Below, piece after piece: positions 19,976-28,863 of a stretch of 64,000 nt of DNA (within the stretch, counting starts at the first letter, position 1; each line of letters starts with the position of its first letter). Location: contig NC_020185.1 in the NCBI RefSeq assembly GCF_000315915.1, positions 1,054,001-1,118,000 of the forward strand. The letters run 5' to 3'. Both the position numbers and the translations under genes were made by a program. Below the pieces are notes generated by a model that saw only the letters and a program-made list of their open reading frames with translations, did not search any database and was not told the DNA's origin. Origin of the DNA: Henningerozyma blattae CBS 6284. Its lineage: Eukaryota > Ascomycota > Saccharomycetes > Saccharomycetales > Saccharomycetaceae.

Positions 19976-20404
19976 ATGTCTGACGTTGAAGAAGTCCAAG
20001 AAGTCCAAGAAGTTGTTGAACAACCAACCGCTGAAGTTACCATTGAAGATGCTTTAAAGGTTGTCTTAAGAACTGCTTTAGTTCATGACGGTTTGGCTAG
20101 AGGTTTGAGAGAATCTGTTAAGGCTTTAACCAAGGGTCAAGCTCAATTAGTTGTTTTAGTTTCCTCTGTTACTGAAGACAACATCTTGAAGTTAGTTGAA
20201 GGTTTAGCTAACGGTGCTTCCGAAAAGGTTCCATTAATCAAGGTTGCTGATGCCAAGCAATTAGGTGAATGGGCTGGTTTAGGTAAGGTCGACCGTGACG
20301 GTAACGTTAGAAAGGTTGTCGGTGCTTCCGTTGTTGTTGTTACCAACTGGGGTGCTGAAACTGATGAACGTAAGATGATCATGGAACACTTCTCTCAACA
20401 ATAA
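19976..20404 (+). CDS. RPS12: 40S ribosomal protein eS12
   Basis: Small-subunit ribosomal protein of the L7Ae/eL8 fold, 142 residues (S. cerevisiae 143), without an intron. An acidic N-terminal stretch (DVEEVQEVQEVVEQ) precedes the domain starting TIEDALKVVLRTALVHDGLARGL. Codon use is strongly biased to GGT, GTT, AAG and similar optimal codons, unlike the neighbouring regulatory genes, as expected for a highly expressed gene. It is co-oriented with MRS6 and convergent with RAD17. Confidence 0.97.
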   Translation: MSDVEEVQEVQEVVEQPTAEVTIEDALKVVLRTALVHDGLARGLRESVKALTKGQAQLVVLVSSVTEDNILKLVEGLANGASEKVPLIKVADAKQLGEWAGLGKVDRDGNVRKVVGASVVVVTNWGAETDERKMIMEHFSQQ

Positions 20405-20537
20405 ATGAATTAGTTTCTATTCTAAATAGCATATTTTTATATACATTTTAAATAATTTAACTTTTTCATCTTCCTATTAGTTAAGCTGTGATAAGGTGCT
20501 TTTTTTCATGTTCAAGGGCTTCATAATATTTTTTAGA

Positions 20538-21662
20538 TTAAAAAAACATTGGCACACTCTCATCTTCCTCTATAATATCAGCATGCTGCTTATCATTCCT
20601 CTCTTCATTATTAGTCTCTCTATTGGTTGTTGGTACTTCGAAAAGAGCCACATTTTCCTTCGTAGTTGGGTCTGCCATTGTAGTGGTGAAATAAGAGTCG
20701 ATAGTTCTTTCCTTTATACTAGACCTCATTAAAACTTCAATCTCATTCTTCGAAGCTGAATCAATAATTTCCTTTTCCAGCATACATATTTCAATAACAA
20801 CACCAGGATAATCAGCAGGAGCCTCACTGGTAGATGCAGAAGATGTTATTGCGATTTTGTCAATCTGACATAAGATGTTAGCACTTAAAATACCGTGAGC
20901 GTCCAATCGTAATAAGACTTTACTAGCAATTTTTGTACTTGGCCTCAATTTATCGATTGAATTAAAATCAAAAAAGCCAATTATAGTTGATGTACTATTG
21001 TAAACTTCTAGTTTCTCCATGATTGATCTATTGCTGGGTAGTCGAATCTTGGAAAATCCTAATTTTGATTTTGAAATAAAAGAAAATACTTTTGTCTTAG
21101 TATATTCATCTGTTTTAGCATACAAATAACATTCTTTACATCCAATTTCTCTTAATTCCTTTAAGGCAGTATATAGCACATCGCCTTGAATGATACATTC
21201 TAATTGTATGGAGCTTCTATCTAACTCTAATCCTTGATTGGGTCCGTCTGCGTCAGTTGTTAAGTATGTAGAATATTCAACTTGCTCTGTAGTATATGAA
21301 TCTTGGAAAATTAGCATAAATGGTGTACCATGGCCTCTGTAGGAAAACGTACATTCTAAAATATCATCCAATTGTTGACGACTTGATACACTCACACTAT
21401 TTAATAAATGGCTTAATTTAAGACTTAGTCTCATAAAGTTATCATCATGATTAAATAGATAGGTAATGAATAATTCCTTGGATAAAAATAATTGAATTCT
21501 ATTTATATGATTTGATTGTCTTGTGAATGAAAGTCCATCCTTATCAATGAAAACTAATACATCATCTTTAGGTCCAAAGGGCATCAAGCAACTTAAAGCT
21601 GTGGTAATATAATCTAAATGAACGGTAGATGCAGAAAATGAATTATGATCAATATTAAGCAT
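20538..21662 (-). CDS. RAD17: Checkpoint clamp subunit Rad17 (9-1-1, Rad1-like)
   Basis: PCNA-like subunit of the Rad17-Mec3-Ddc1 DNA-damage clamp, 374 residues (S. cerevisiae 401). The N-terminus FSASTVHLDYITTALSCLMPFG and the segment FIDKDGLSFTRQSNHINRIQLFLSKELF match the Rad1/Rad17 family. The C-terminus is an acidic variable tail ending EEDESVPMFF. The gene lies between RPS12 and PEX22 or SCP1, matching YOR368W. Start ATG is at 21662; a poly-T/A run directly precedes it. Confidence 0.93.
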   Translation of the reverse strand: MLNIDHNSFSASTVHLDYITTALSCLMPFGPKDDVLVFIDKDGLSFTRQSNHINRIQLFLSKELFITYLFNHDDNFMRLSLKLSHLLNSVSVSSRQQLDDILECTFSYRGHGTPFMLIFQDSYTTEQVEYSTYLTTDADGPNQGLELDRSSIQLECIIQGDVLYTALKELREIGCKECYLYAKTDEYTKTKVFSFISKSKLGFSKIRLPSNRSIMEKLEVYNSTSTIIGFFDFNSIDKLRPSTKIASKVLLRLDAHGILSANILCQIDKIAITSSASTSEAPADYPGVVIEICMLEKEIIDSASKNEIEVLMRSSIKERTIDSYFTTTMADPTTKENVALFEVPTTNRETNNEERNDKQHADIIEEDESVPMFF

Positions 21663-22059
21663 TTTTTTTTACTTGTGTTTAATAAAAATATTTAAATGTA
21701 CAAGTAATGATCCTATTTAGTATAGGTGTCTAATCAATTGAGAAGGGAAAAAATTTTACCCAAACTTGGATTGTTCTAATAGTTTACTGATCATGGCCAA
21801 ATAAGTAAAAATATCTTACTAGTGCTTGAATTTTTTTGAAGAAAAATGCTTAACTAAAGTACGTTTAAACTTCTAAAAGAAAATATATCTTTAAATTGAA
21901 AGGCTCCGAAACATATATGTTTCGGAGTATATTTTTTTATTTCTAGAATTCTAGCATTTGTTAAAAAGGAATAAAAGGATGAAAAAAAAGTAAATCATAT
22001 AATTTTCATTAGAATGATTCTCCATTTAAATAAGTGCCTATAGAAAATAATTAAGCTCA
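21663..22059. promoter_or_regulatory. Divergent RAD17/PEX22 promoter
   Basis: 397 bp between two divergent genes. Its striking feature is a perfect 24-bp palindrome at 21904-21927 (separate entry). Nothing else is recognisable apart from A/T tracts. Confidence 0.6.
21904..21927. repeat. Perfect 24-bp palindrome
   Basis: Each half reads CTCCGAAACATA followed by its exact reverse complement. It contains everted triplets CCG-N14-CGG. It lies 241 bp from the RAD17 ATG and 132 bp from the PEX22 ATG. It could be a Zn2Cys6 dimer site or, if transcribed, a 12-bp stem without a loop. It does not fit the oleate response element (CGG...CCG pointing inward). Confidence 0.9.
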
Positions 22060-22503
22060 ATGACTAGAAGAAGAAATAATACAACAAGATGGATCGTTTG
22101 GGTAGGATCCATTGCATTGGTGGGTGGAATGTTAATATATTCTTATTGCCAAAATAATAATAATAATGGTAATAATAACAAAACCTCTAAAAAAATTGAA
22201 TATGATACAAAATACTCCAAATGTTTTGTAGTGACAAAATCTATAAAGGATAAATATAATTGGAATAGGGTACTCCAAGGAAATTCAGTTGCCATTCTTG
22301 CGCCCAATATTGAAATTGGCACAATAGATGAAAATTTGAAACATAAAATAGTTGTTTGTAGTTTAGAAGATAGTATTTGGCCTGTTATAAAGCATCTTAA
22401 AAAGGATTGCCTAATTATTTCCACTGACGATTTCAAAGAAATACCTAATGATATACCGAGATTTGTCAAAATTATACTAGACCCAACAATTGATAATGAA
22501 TGA
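22060..22503 (+). CDS. PEX22: Peroxin Pex22, membrane anchor of Pex4
   Basis: Peroxisomal membrane protein that recruits and activates the ubiquitin-conjugating enzyme Pex4, needed for recycling the import receptor Pex5. 147 residues (S. cerevisiae Pex22 180). After a basic N-terminus (MTRRRNNTTR) a membrane segment covers about residues 11-29, then an Asn-rich linker, then a compact soluble domain of about 100 residues. The call rests on topology, size, the domain pattern and position: YAL055W is the expected gene of this block. The identity is divergent, so confidence is lower than for neighbours. It is convergent with SCP1, 68 bp apart. Confidence 0.8.
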   Translation: MTRRRNNTTRWIVWVGSIALVGGMLIYSYCQNNNNNGNNNKTSKKIEYDTKYSKCFVVTKSIKDKYNWNRVLQGNSVAILAPNIEIGTIDENLKHKIVVCSLEDSIWPVIKHLKKDCLIISTDDFKEIPNDIPRFVKIILDPTIDNE

Positions 22504-22571
22504 TTTTACAATAATGATAAATATTTAAATATAAAATAATTTAATAATTTTAAATGTTATAATGTGATAAA

Positions 22572-23180
22572 TTACGTAATGTTTCTACGATTTCCGAATA
22601 CCACATTTTCAGTTGACTGAGAAGCACCACCCATATAGCCATATTCCATTGTACTCCAGCCTGCACCACCTTGTAAGGATTTTGGTTTCTTTGGGACTTT
22701 AGGTGGAACATGTTTTTCAGCGATTTGCGGACCAATTACTGGAAATAAATTAGGGTGTCTCTTGTTAGCGTAACGAGAAACTGATTTTATAGTTTGATAT
22801 ACACTGGCAGGATCTTTTTCTTCAAATAAATCTACCGTTTGAAATAATTCATCTTGTGGTACCCCGTATGCAGTGGCAAAACTTAAGAATTGGGCAATTT
22901 GTTCCATTTGTACAAATGGCATCTTAGATTCTTTCCATTTAATAGTAGGTTGATTATCAGCTTCAGCTAAAATATTCGCCAGCTGGCATAAAACTGTGCC
23001 ATCTTTTAATGTTTCTAATAAAGTGCTATTTGATTGAGGTAATGGTTTCTTTAGGATAGCTTGGAAGATCCAAGTTTCTATTTCTTTAATTGCCTGTGGG
23101 GAGAACTTGTTTGAGCGAAGATTCTGAAGGTCTTCATCCAATGAAGTAACGTCTGGTTTAATACCATATACTTTTGACAT
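22572..23180 (-). CDS. SCP1: Transgelin/calponin actin-bundling protein Scp1
   Basis: Actin cross-linking protein of cortical patches, 202 residues (S. cerevisiae Scp1 200). A single calponin-homology domain covers about residues 26-140, with motifs IETWIFQAIL, LKDGTVLCQLAN, PFVQMEQIAQFLSFATAYGVP and DLFEEKDPASVYQTI. The C-terminal tail carries a calponin-like repeat (GYMGGASQSTENVVFGNRRNIT). It matches YOR367W in order and orientation after RAD17. Confidence 0.96.
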   Translation of the reverse strand: MSKVYGIKPDVTSLDEDLQNLRSNKFSPQAIKEIETWIFQAILKKPLPQSNSTLLETLKDGTVLCQLANILAEADNQPTIKWKESKMPFVQMEQIAQFLSFATAYGVPQDELFQTVDLFEEKDPASVYQTIKSVSRYANKRHPNLFPVIGPQIAEKHVPPKVPKKPKSLQGGAGWSTMEYGYMGGASQSTENVVFGNRRNIT

Positions 23181-25091
23181 AGTGTTATATTGATTGGCTA
23201 ATAGTTCTGTTTTTTTTCAATAATATTTTAAACTTCGCCAAAGCATAATATATTGTCAATATGTATTACTTTCAAGGTTTTTCAAGATATTGTTGATGAG
23301 GCTTAGAAGTAAAAGGGTGGATTTTACATTAATGCCAGTCACATGATTTTTTGAAAATAAAGTTTTATTTTAATAAAAATTGATTTTCTGAAGAAGTTTA
23401 TAGATTGATGACACACAATTGTAGTATTTTTTTTCTATATCACTGTGATATATGTATATATATATATTTGAAGCTTTTTTTTTCATAAACTAAGCTATAA
23501 GATGGAACTCAGCACAAAAATCTCACAAAAATAATTGGACAAATAAGCAAGTAATCTGTTAGTTCATTACCGTATAAAGCTGAAATTTTTAGTACATTAT
23601 TTGATTACTATCTTTGTTTATTTATCATTCCGAAATGGCTGGTATCTTATTAAACGTTATATATTTTGGAATTCTAAAGATTATAAATAGCAATATAAAA
23701 TTGCAATTCCCAATACAAATAATTGACAATTCCAAATATAAATAACTGACAAGTATCTTAACGGTTAAGCCACATTTCAAGAACAAAGAGCTGCTTTGTA
23801 AGGATACTGCTATAGCATTCTACTGCGTATAGCTTACACGTATAGCACACATATATAAAACAAACATATAACAATTGTCACGTAAGCCATTATGATACAT
23901 CAAAGCAAGGCTAAATCAAATAGCACCACGTCATGATATGCCAACGATAAGCCCTGCTAACATAAAATATCTATACTATTTTATCAACAAATAATTCCAA
24001 AATGTGTATACACAAATCAAGACTGCCTAGAAGTCCATCCAAAAAAATAAACAAATAAACAAACTCCATGGTTTCCCCATCGTGGAAATATTTATTTATA
24101 GAACCCTGAACATAAGAACGGTCAACTGTAAACGATTTGATCGGTTGACACAAACTAACCCTCCTGGCATCAATAGTGCCTATTCTAAGTACATACCTCA
24201 TTTTCAAACCTGCCCCACCAGATAGATCACGTTAATTTCAGAAAACATTAACGTTTTAAGCCTCATACCCATTACAGTTATGTATTTCTCTTCCGATTCG
24301 TAACTGTTGTGCTTTTACTTGTCCAACACAGGTATAACGTGGGGTCCAATCCATGGTGGGACTAGTTTCTCACCCACTTCCATTTCTCGTCGTTATTTGC
24401 CTCGCTATTTCTTTGCATCATCGAAAACAGCAGTTTGTTATTGTTTCTCACTTAAACAGAATACGAAATATGCTGGCCCTTCTAGTTGTCAATTCTATTT
24501 GGAAAATTGAGTTTATCATCTCGAATCGTCAATTTCACTTTCCAGTTTGATTAGGAAATTCAATTTGATAAATTGCTGAATGTAGAATTCACAATCTAAA
24601 AATAGTTTCGAGGCTGGTTTTTTCGCGAACTCCATTCTGGGAAAACATAGTCACTCTTTTCACAGCCGTTACTCATCCTTTACGATCATTTCGGAGTCGA
24701 CTATCTCCATATATATAGTTGTTGATAAATATCTATGATCGTTACAGGTACCTTATTGAATCCAAACGAAACTATTGGCTTTTGGTATTCCTCCACCTTG
24801 AATCCATAGTAACTAATAACGACGCTGGTTATTTTTTTTCCAACATTTTCGTATTTTCGCGTCTGAGATTATTCTGGAAAAAACGCGTAATAGAATCTTT
24901 GGAAAATTCATCAAAAGCATATTTGATTAGAATTTCAATTCTGAGACAAATACCTCTTTTCGAATATACGATCCATCTGAAACACAGCATAAGCTTATAT
25001 ATAATCGTTATAAGATATTCTGTGAGAAACACCTTACATCTCTTTTAACTCTCTAGCTCAAATACACATATATCATCACAAGCCGTCAGGA
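23181..25091. other. Large spacer, SCP1 and FLC2 promoters
   Basis: 1.9 kb between divergent genes, where the ancestral block would have ACS1. I see no relic of it and no convincing gene; frames at 23971-24207, 24307-24550 and 24719-25048 show no recognisable protein. Near SCP1 is GTCACATG (23338-23345). Near FLC2 are three SBF/MBF-type boxes (separate entry). No ATG precedes FLC2 on its strand for about 350 bp. Confidence 0.55.
24622..24888. promoter_or_regulatory. Cluster of SBF/MBF-type boxes upstream of FLC2
   Basis: TTCGCGAA at 24622-24629, TTTTCGCG at 24854-24861 and ACGCGT at 24883-24888 lie 200-470 bp before the FLC2 ATG. These are SCB and MCB cores. A GCTGGT (Swi5/Ace2-type) immediately precedes the first. 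The arrangement suggests cell-cycle timing like that of wall genes. Confidence 0.4.
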
Positions 25092-27413
25092 ATGATCTTT
25101 CTAAAGTCGTCTTCATCACAGAGGCATGGCAATGTCACATTCGCCAGCCGCATACTGCCGTTGGTTTTAATGTTTTGCAATTTATTTTCAATAGCATTTG
25201 GTGCCTCCTCTAGTAATACATCTACCAAAACAGATGGTGGTCAATATTTGAAAACTACTTCTTTATTAACATGTATGGCAAACTCGCAATTCAGTGCCTC
25301 ATACTTTGATGTCCACTTTTATCGTCATAACAATACAGTCACATTTAAAGTTGATGCTACTACCACAATCAGTGGAAAAGTTATCGTTCGAGCAGATGTG
25401 ATTGTTTATGGGTTGAATGTTATTCAAAAGACTATCGATCTATGTTCATTGGGCCAAGTTGCTTTGTGTCCCTTAAGTGCGGGTAGAATCGATGTCAGTT
25501 CGTCTTATACTATTGATAGTGATATTATCAAACAAATTCCAGGTGTCGCCTATACCATTCCTGATTTGGACGCACAAGTCCGTGTTGTCGTTTACTCTCA
25601 AAATGACACAACTTACCAAAATCCCTTGGCTTGTGTTGAAGCTATAGTTAGTAATGATAAGACTGTTCAAACGAAATATGCTTCTTGGCCAATTGCAGCT
25701 ATCTCAGGGTTGGGTGTCTTAACCTCAGGGTTTGTATCTGTTTTGGGGTATACTTCTACTTCAGCTCATATTGCTTCCAATTCCATTTCTTTATTCATTT
25801 ATTTCCAAAACTTATCAATCACTGCAATGATGGGTGTAGCCCGTGTCCCACCTATTGCTGCTGCTTGGACTCAAAATTTCCAATGGTCAATGGGTATTAT
25901 TAATGTGGGATTCATGCAATCAATATTCGATTGGTATGTTCAAGCAACAAAAGGTACCTCTACAGCAGTTTTAGCAAATAAAGATGTTCTTTCCATTAGT
26001 GTTCAAAAGAGAGAATTTATTAATCAGATGATTAAGAAAGTGACCCTTGCATCTTCAAATGATTATACAGTTGGTTCTTCAATTGCTAATGATACTCATC
26101 TTTATACAACTGATGAAAGAAATTCAACAGATTATGCTTCAAAAATTTTATTATTACATGGTATGGAGCGTGTAGCTTATAAGGCAAACATTGAATTATC
26201 AAATTTCTTTTTAACTGGGATTGTATTCTTTCTGTTTTTCATTTTCGTTCTCGTGGTTTGTATGATTTTCTTCAAAGCTTTATTAGAAGTATTAACTCGT
26301 GCTCGTATCATGTCTGAAACTTCTAATTTCTTTCTTTATAGAAAAAATTGGGGTAGTTTGATTAAAGGTACTCTATTCAGATTGGCCATTATTGCCTTCC
26401 CTCAAGTAAGTTTATTAACTATTTGGGAATTTACCCAGATTGATTCCCCAGCTATTGTTGTAGATGCAGTGGTTGTATTGGTTGTTATATCAGGTTTATT
26501 GATTTATGGTACTATTAGAGTTTTGATTAGAGGTCAAAAGTCATGGAAATTATATAAAACACCTGCCTATTTGTTATACGGTGATACAAGTTTCTTGAAT
26601 AGATTTGGGTTTTTGTATGCTCAATTCAATGCAGATAAATATTGGTGGTTGATTCCTTTATTATCATATGCCTTCTTAAGATCTTTATTCGTGGCTGTTT
26701 TACAAAACCAAGGTAAAGCTCAAGCTTTAATTATTTTTATTATTGAATTGTTTTATTTCATAGCTTTATGTTGGTTTAAACCTTATTTGGATAAGCGTAC
26801 TAATATTTTCAATATCTTTATTCATGTGGTTAATTTGATTAATTCCTTAATATTCTTATTTTTCAGTAATTTGTTTAAACAACCAGCAATCGTTTCGTCA
26901 GTATTAGCAGTGGTATTATTTGTTTTAAATGCTGTTGTTGCTTTGTTTTTATTAATATTCACAATCGTTACGTGTACATTAGCATTGATTCATAGAAACC
27001 CAGATGCTCGCTACGAACCAATGAAAGATGATCGTGTTTCCTTCATTCCTAAGATCCAAACCGGTGCAGATGGAACTACCGCAACAAAATCTGAAACTCA
27101 ATTATTTGATATGAGAAAAGCTGTTATGGAAACTAATGAAAGCGAAAAACTATTTGATAGTGATAATAAATCGGATAATATGACTCGTGAGCGCCTAATC
27201 TTTGATGATGGTAGTAGTACAAATTCATACAACGGTAACAGAGTTAATTCTTACACCGGATTTGATTCTCAACCTTTAGAACCTACTTCAGTGGTAAGAG
27301 GAGGCGGAAATTCAGGTGGTGCCTATCTAAGTGTGCCAGATTATCAACGTACTAACCGTACAAGATCTGGTAGTAATCTACAAAAACCTGAAACTAGTTT
27401 TTTCAGCAGGTGA
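25092..27413 (+). CDS. FLC2: TRP-like/flavin-carrier membrane protein Flc2
   Basis: Multipass ER or plasma-membrane protein of the fungal TRP-like FLC family, 773 residues (S. cerevisiae Flc2 783). It is implicated in FAD import into the ER, calcium handling and wall integrity. A signal peptide lies near residues 20-38 (SRILPLVLMFCNLFSIAFGA). A lumenal ML-like domain of about 160 residues follows (LLTCMANSQFSASYFDVHFYR onwards). About nine hydrophobic segments follow, from about residue 195 to 635. The cytosolic tail is hydrophilic and serine-rich. The block also explains YOR365C, its duplicate on chromosome XV; only one copy is present here. FLC1 and FLC3 are further paralogues, but position favours FLC2/YOR365C. 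Confidence 0.92.
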   Translation: MIFLKSSSSQRHGNVTFASRILPLVLMFCNLFSIAFGASSSNTSTKTDGGQYLKTTSLLTCMANSQFSASYFDVHFYRHNNTVTFKVDATTTISGKVIVRADVIVYGLNVIQKTIDLCSLGQVALCPLSAGRIDVSSSYTIDSDIIKQIPGVAYTIPDLDAQVRVVVYSQNDTTYQNPLACVEAIVSNDKTVQTKYASWPIAAISGLGVLTSGFVSVLGYTSTSAHIASNSISLFIYFQNLSITAMMGVARVPPIAAAWTQNFQWSMGIINVGFMQSIFDWYVQATKGTSTAVLANKDVLSISVQKREFINQMIKKVTLASSNDYTVGSSIANDTHLYTTDERNSTDYASKILLLHGMERVAYKANIELSNFFLTGIVFFLFFIFVLVVCMIFFKALLEVLTRARIMSETSNFFLYRKNWGSLIKGTLFRLAIIAFPQVSLLTIWEFTQIDSPAIVVDAVVVLVVISGLLIYGTIRVLIRGQKSWKLYKTPAYLLYGDTSFLNRFGFLYAQFNADKYWWLIPLLSYAFLRSLFVAVLQNQGKAQALIIFIIELFYFIALCWFKPYLDKRTNIFNIFIHVVNLINSLIFLFFSNLFKQPAIVSSVLAVVLFVLNAVVALFLLIFTIVTCTLALIHRNPDARYEPMKDDRVSFIPKIQTGADGTTATKSETQLFDMRKAVMETNESEKLFDSDNKSDNMTRERLIFDDGSSTNSYNGNRVNSYTGFDSQPLEPTSVVRGGGNSGGAYLSVPDYQRTNRTRSGSNLQKPETSFFSR

Positions 27414-27727
27414 TAAATAACCTTACTACAATTACTGCATACATTCATTCATTATTGAAATTTCTTAAAATTCGGACAATTTATTCTTTATGATATTAAA
27501 TTATATCATAACCAAAGCTTATCTTCATAATTCATTATTCATCTCTTCATCTTATCTTTGTATACTAATATTATGTAATTATATAACTTCATTTTCGACG
27601 ATAGCAAAATAAAATGTGATCTCAAAAAAAAAAAAAAAAAAAATAATTTAAATAGCCACTGAAAGTGAGAAAATTTTATTAAGCTGGATATATATGTTTA
27701 AACCATTATACCATTATATTGCAGCGC
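27414..27727. terminator. Convergent FLC2/AIM2 3' region
   Basis: 314 bp between two converging genes. AT-rich with a 19-base A run around 27627-27645 and TATATA elements of the kind used in yeast 3' end formation. No gene seen. Confidence 0.4.
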
Positions 27728-28492
27728 TTAATCTTTGCAACACTTCTTAGATTTCTTGAAGAAATAATCAAACCAATACAATTGATCAAATAAAACTTTT
27801 TCTTTAGCATACACATTTTGTGGAATAGATTCATCACCTCTAATTGAAAACCCATGTTCAACACCACCAAATAAATCTTGTTGATAAATAGCCTTTATTT
27901 CTTTTAATTTAGCTTCAGTTTGATGTCTTAACTCGGCGGTATAAACAGTATCAATTTCAGCAGCAGAGATTAATAAGGGTTTTTTACTCCCAATGGCTTC
28001 TATTTCTTCAATAGAAACAAAGGAAGGATGGGCAATTGCTGCTACTTCGGCTAACCCCTTAGTAGCATGTATCTGTTGAATGGCATATTTGGCACCAAAG
28101 CAGTACCCTACTACACCAATAAATTTAGGATTATATTCCTTCTTTAGTCCTTCCATAAATTTATCTACAATTGCCCTTGTCTTTGTAACATTGTGTTTTT
28201 CTCTCCAAGCAACAAAATCAACAGTTTCATCCAAACGTTCTAAAGCATCACCAAACAAAATGTCAGGAACTACTACTTTGTAGCCACCAGCAGCTAACGC
28301 GTCAGCAACTAGTTTGTTATGCTTCAATTGCAAACCAAAAACATCTGTACAGATAACTAGAACTCTATCCTCAATTGGAGATGAGCCTGTTACGTATGTT
28401 TCAATTCCAAACATTTTGGTCATCTTACCTTGAATGGTACCTGTCTGAGGATACCCCTTGAAACAACAAGCTTGTGGAGGATTAGATGCCAT
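27728..28492 (-). CDS. AIM2: Dienelactone hydrolase-family protein Aim2
   Basis: Alpha/beta hydrolase of 254 residues (S. cerevisiae Aim2 246), of uncertain substrate, linked to mitochondrial inheritance by mutant phenotype. The catalytic triad of the dienelactone hydrolase family is visible: nucleophile Cys131 in GYCFGAKY, acid Asp181 in SAAEIDTVY and His213 in GGVEHGFSIRGD. The preserved triad argues for an active enzyme. The cysteine-rich tail ends KKCCKD. It is co-oriented with GEM1 as YAL049C and YAL048C are. OAF1/PIP2, expected between FLC2 and AIM2 in the ancestral block, is missing. Confidence 0.94.
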   Translation of the reverse strand: MASNPPQACCFKGYPQTGTIQGKMTKMFGIETYVTGSSPIEDRVLVICTDVFGLQLKHNKLVADALAAGGYKVVVPDILFGDALERLDETVDFVAWREKHNVTKTRAIVDKFMEGLKKEYNPKFIGVVGYCFGAKYAIQQIHATKGLAEVAAIAHPSFVSIEEIEAIGSKKPLLISAAEIDTVYTAELRHQTEAKLKEIKAIYQQDLFGGVEHGFSIRGDESIPQNVYAKEKVLFDQLYWFDYFFKKSKKCCKD

Positions 28493-28863
28493 TGTCGACT
28501 AAATAATTTTAATGTGTTTTTTTGCTAAAATTCAGTGGTTAATTCGGATTCTAATCACTAGTAATCAATTGTGTACTTTTGTAGTTAAAGAATCCTTACT
28601 TTATATGTCTTCAGGTTCATAGATGTTAAGGGTTATAGATGTCTAGATTAAGTTTTTGATCTTAAAAATATACCTCCGTTAGTGCTAATTTTCCGGCATC
28701 TATAATAAAGCTGTAATTATTAAATCCGAGGGTATAGTAAAAGTAATAAAATCTCTCAATAAGGAAGAAATTACAATGCTTAGTAATCTGTTAGTTACTT
28801 TGTTAATTATTTTTCTTGAAAGATTGGAAGCTATTTTAAGTGAAAGGGTCACATAATAGTTAC
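28493..28863. other. AIM2 promoter / GEM1 3' spacer
   Basis: 371 bp between co-oriented minus-strand genes. AT-rich, no gene or recognisable site. Confidence 0.5.

Noticed and set aside
21904..21927. Oleate response element for PEX22
   Set aside because: The triplets are everted (CCG...CGG) instead of the inward CGG...CCG of an ORE, so Oaf1/Pip2 binding is not supported.
23338..23640. Possible centromere: GTCACATG followed by AT-rich DNA, and a TTCCGAAA at about 23629-23636
   Set aside because: The CDEI-like box is followed within 40 bp by a sequence lacking the essential CCG, and the TTCCGAAA lies 300 bp away without the downstream A-tract or correct upstream TGTTT spacing. The conserved gene order is also not centromere-proximal.
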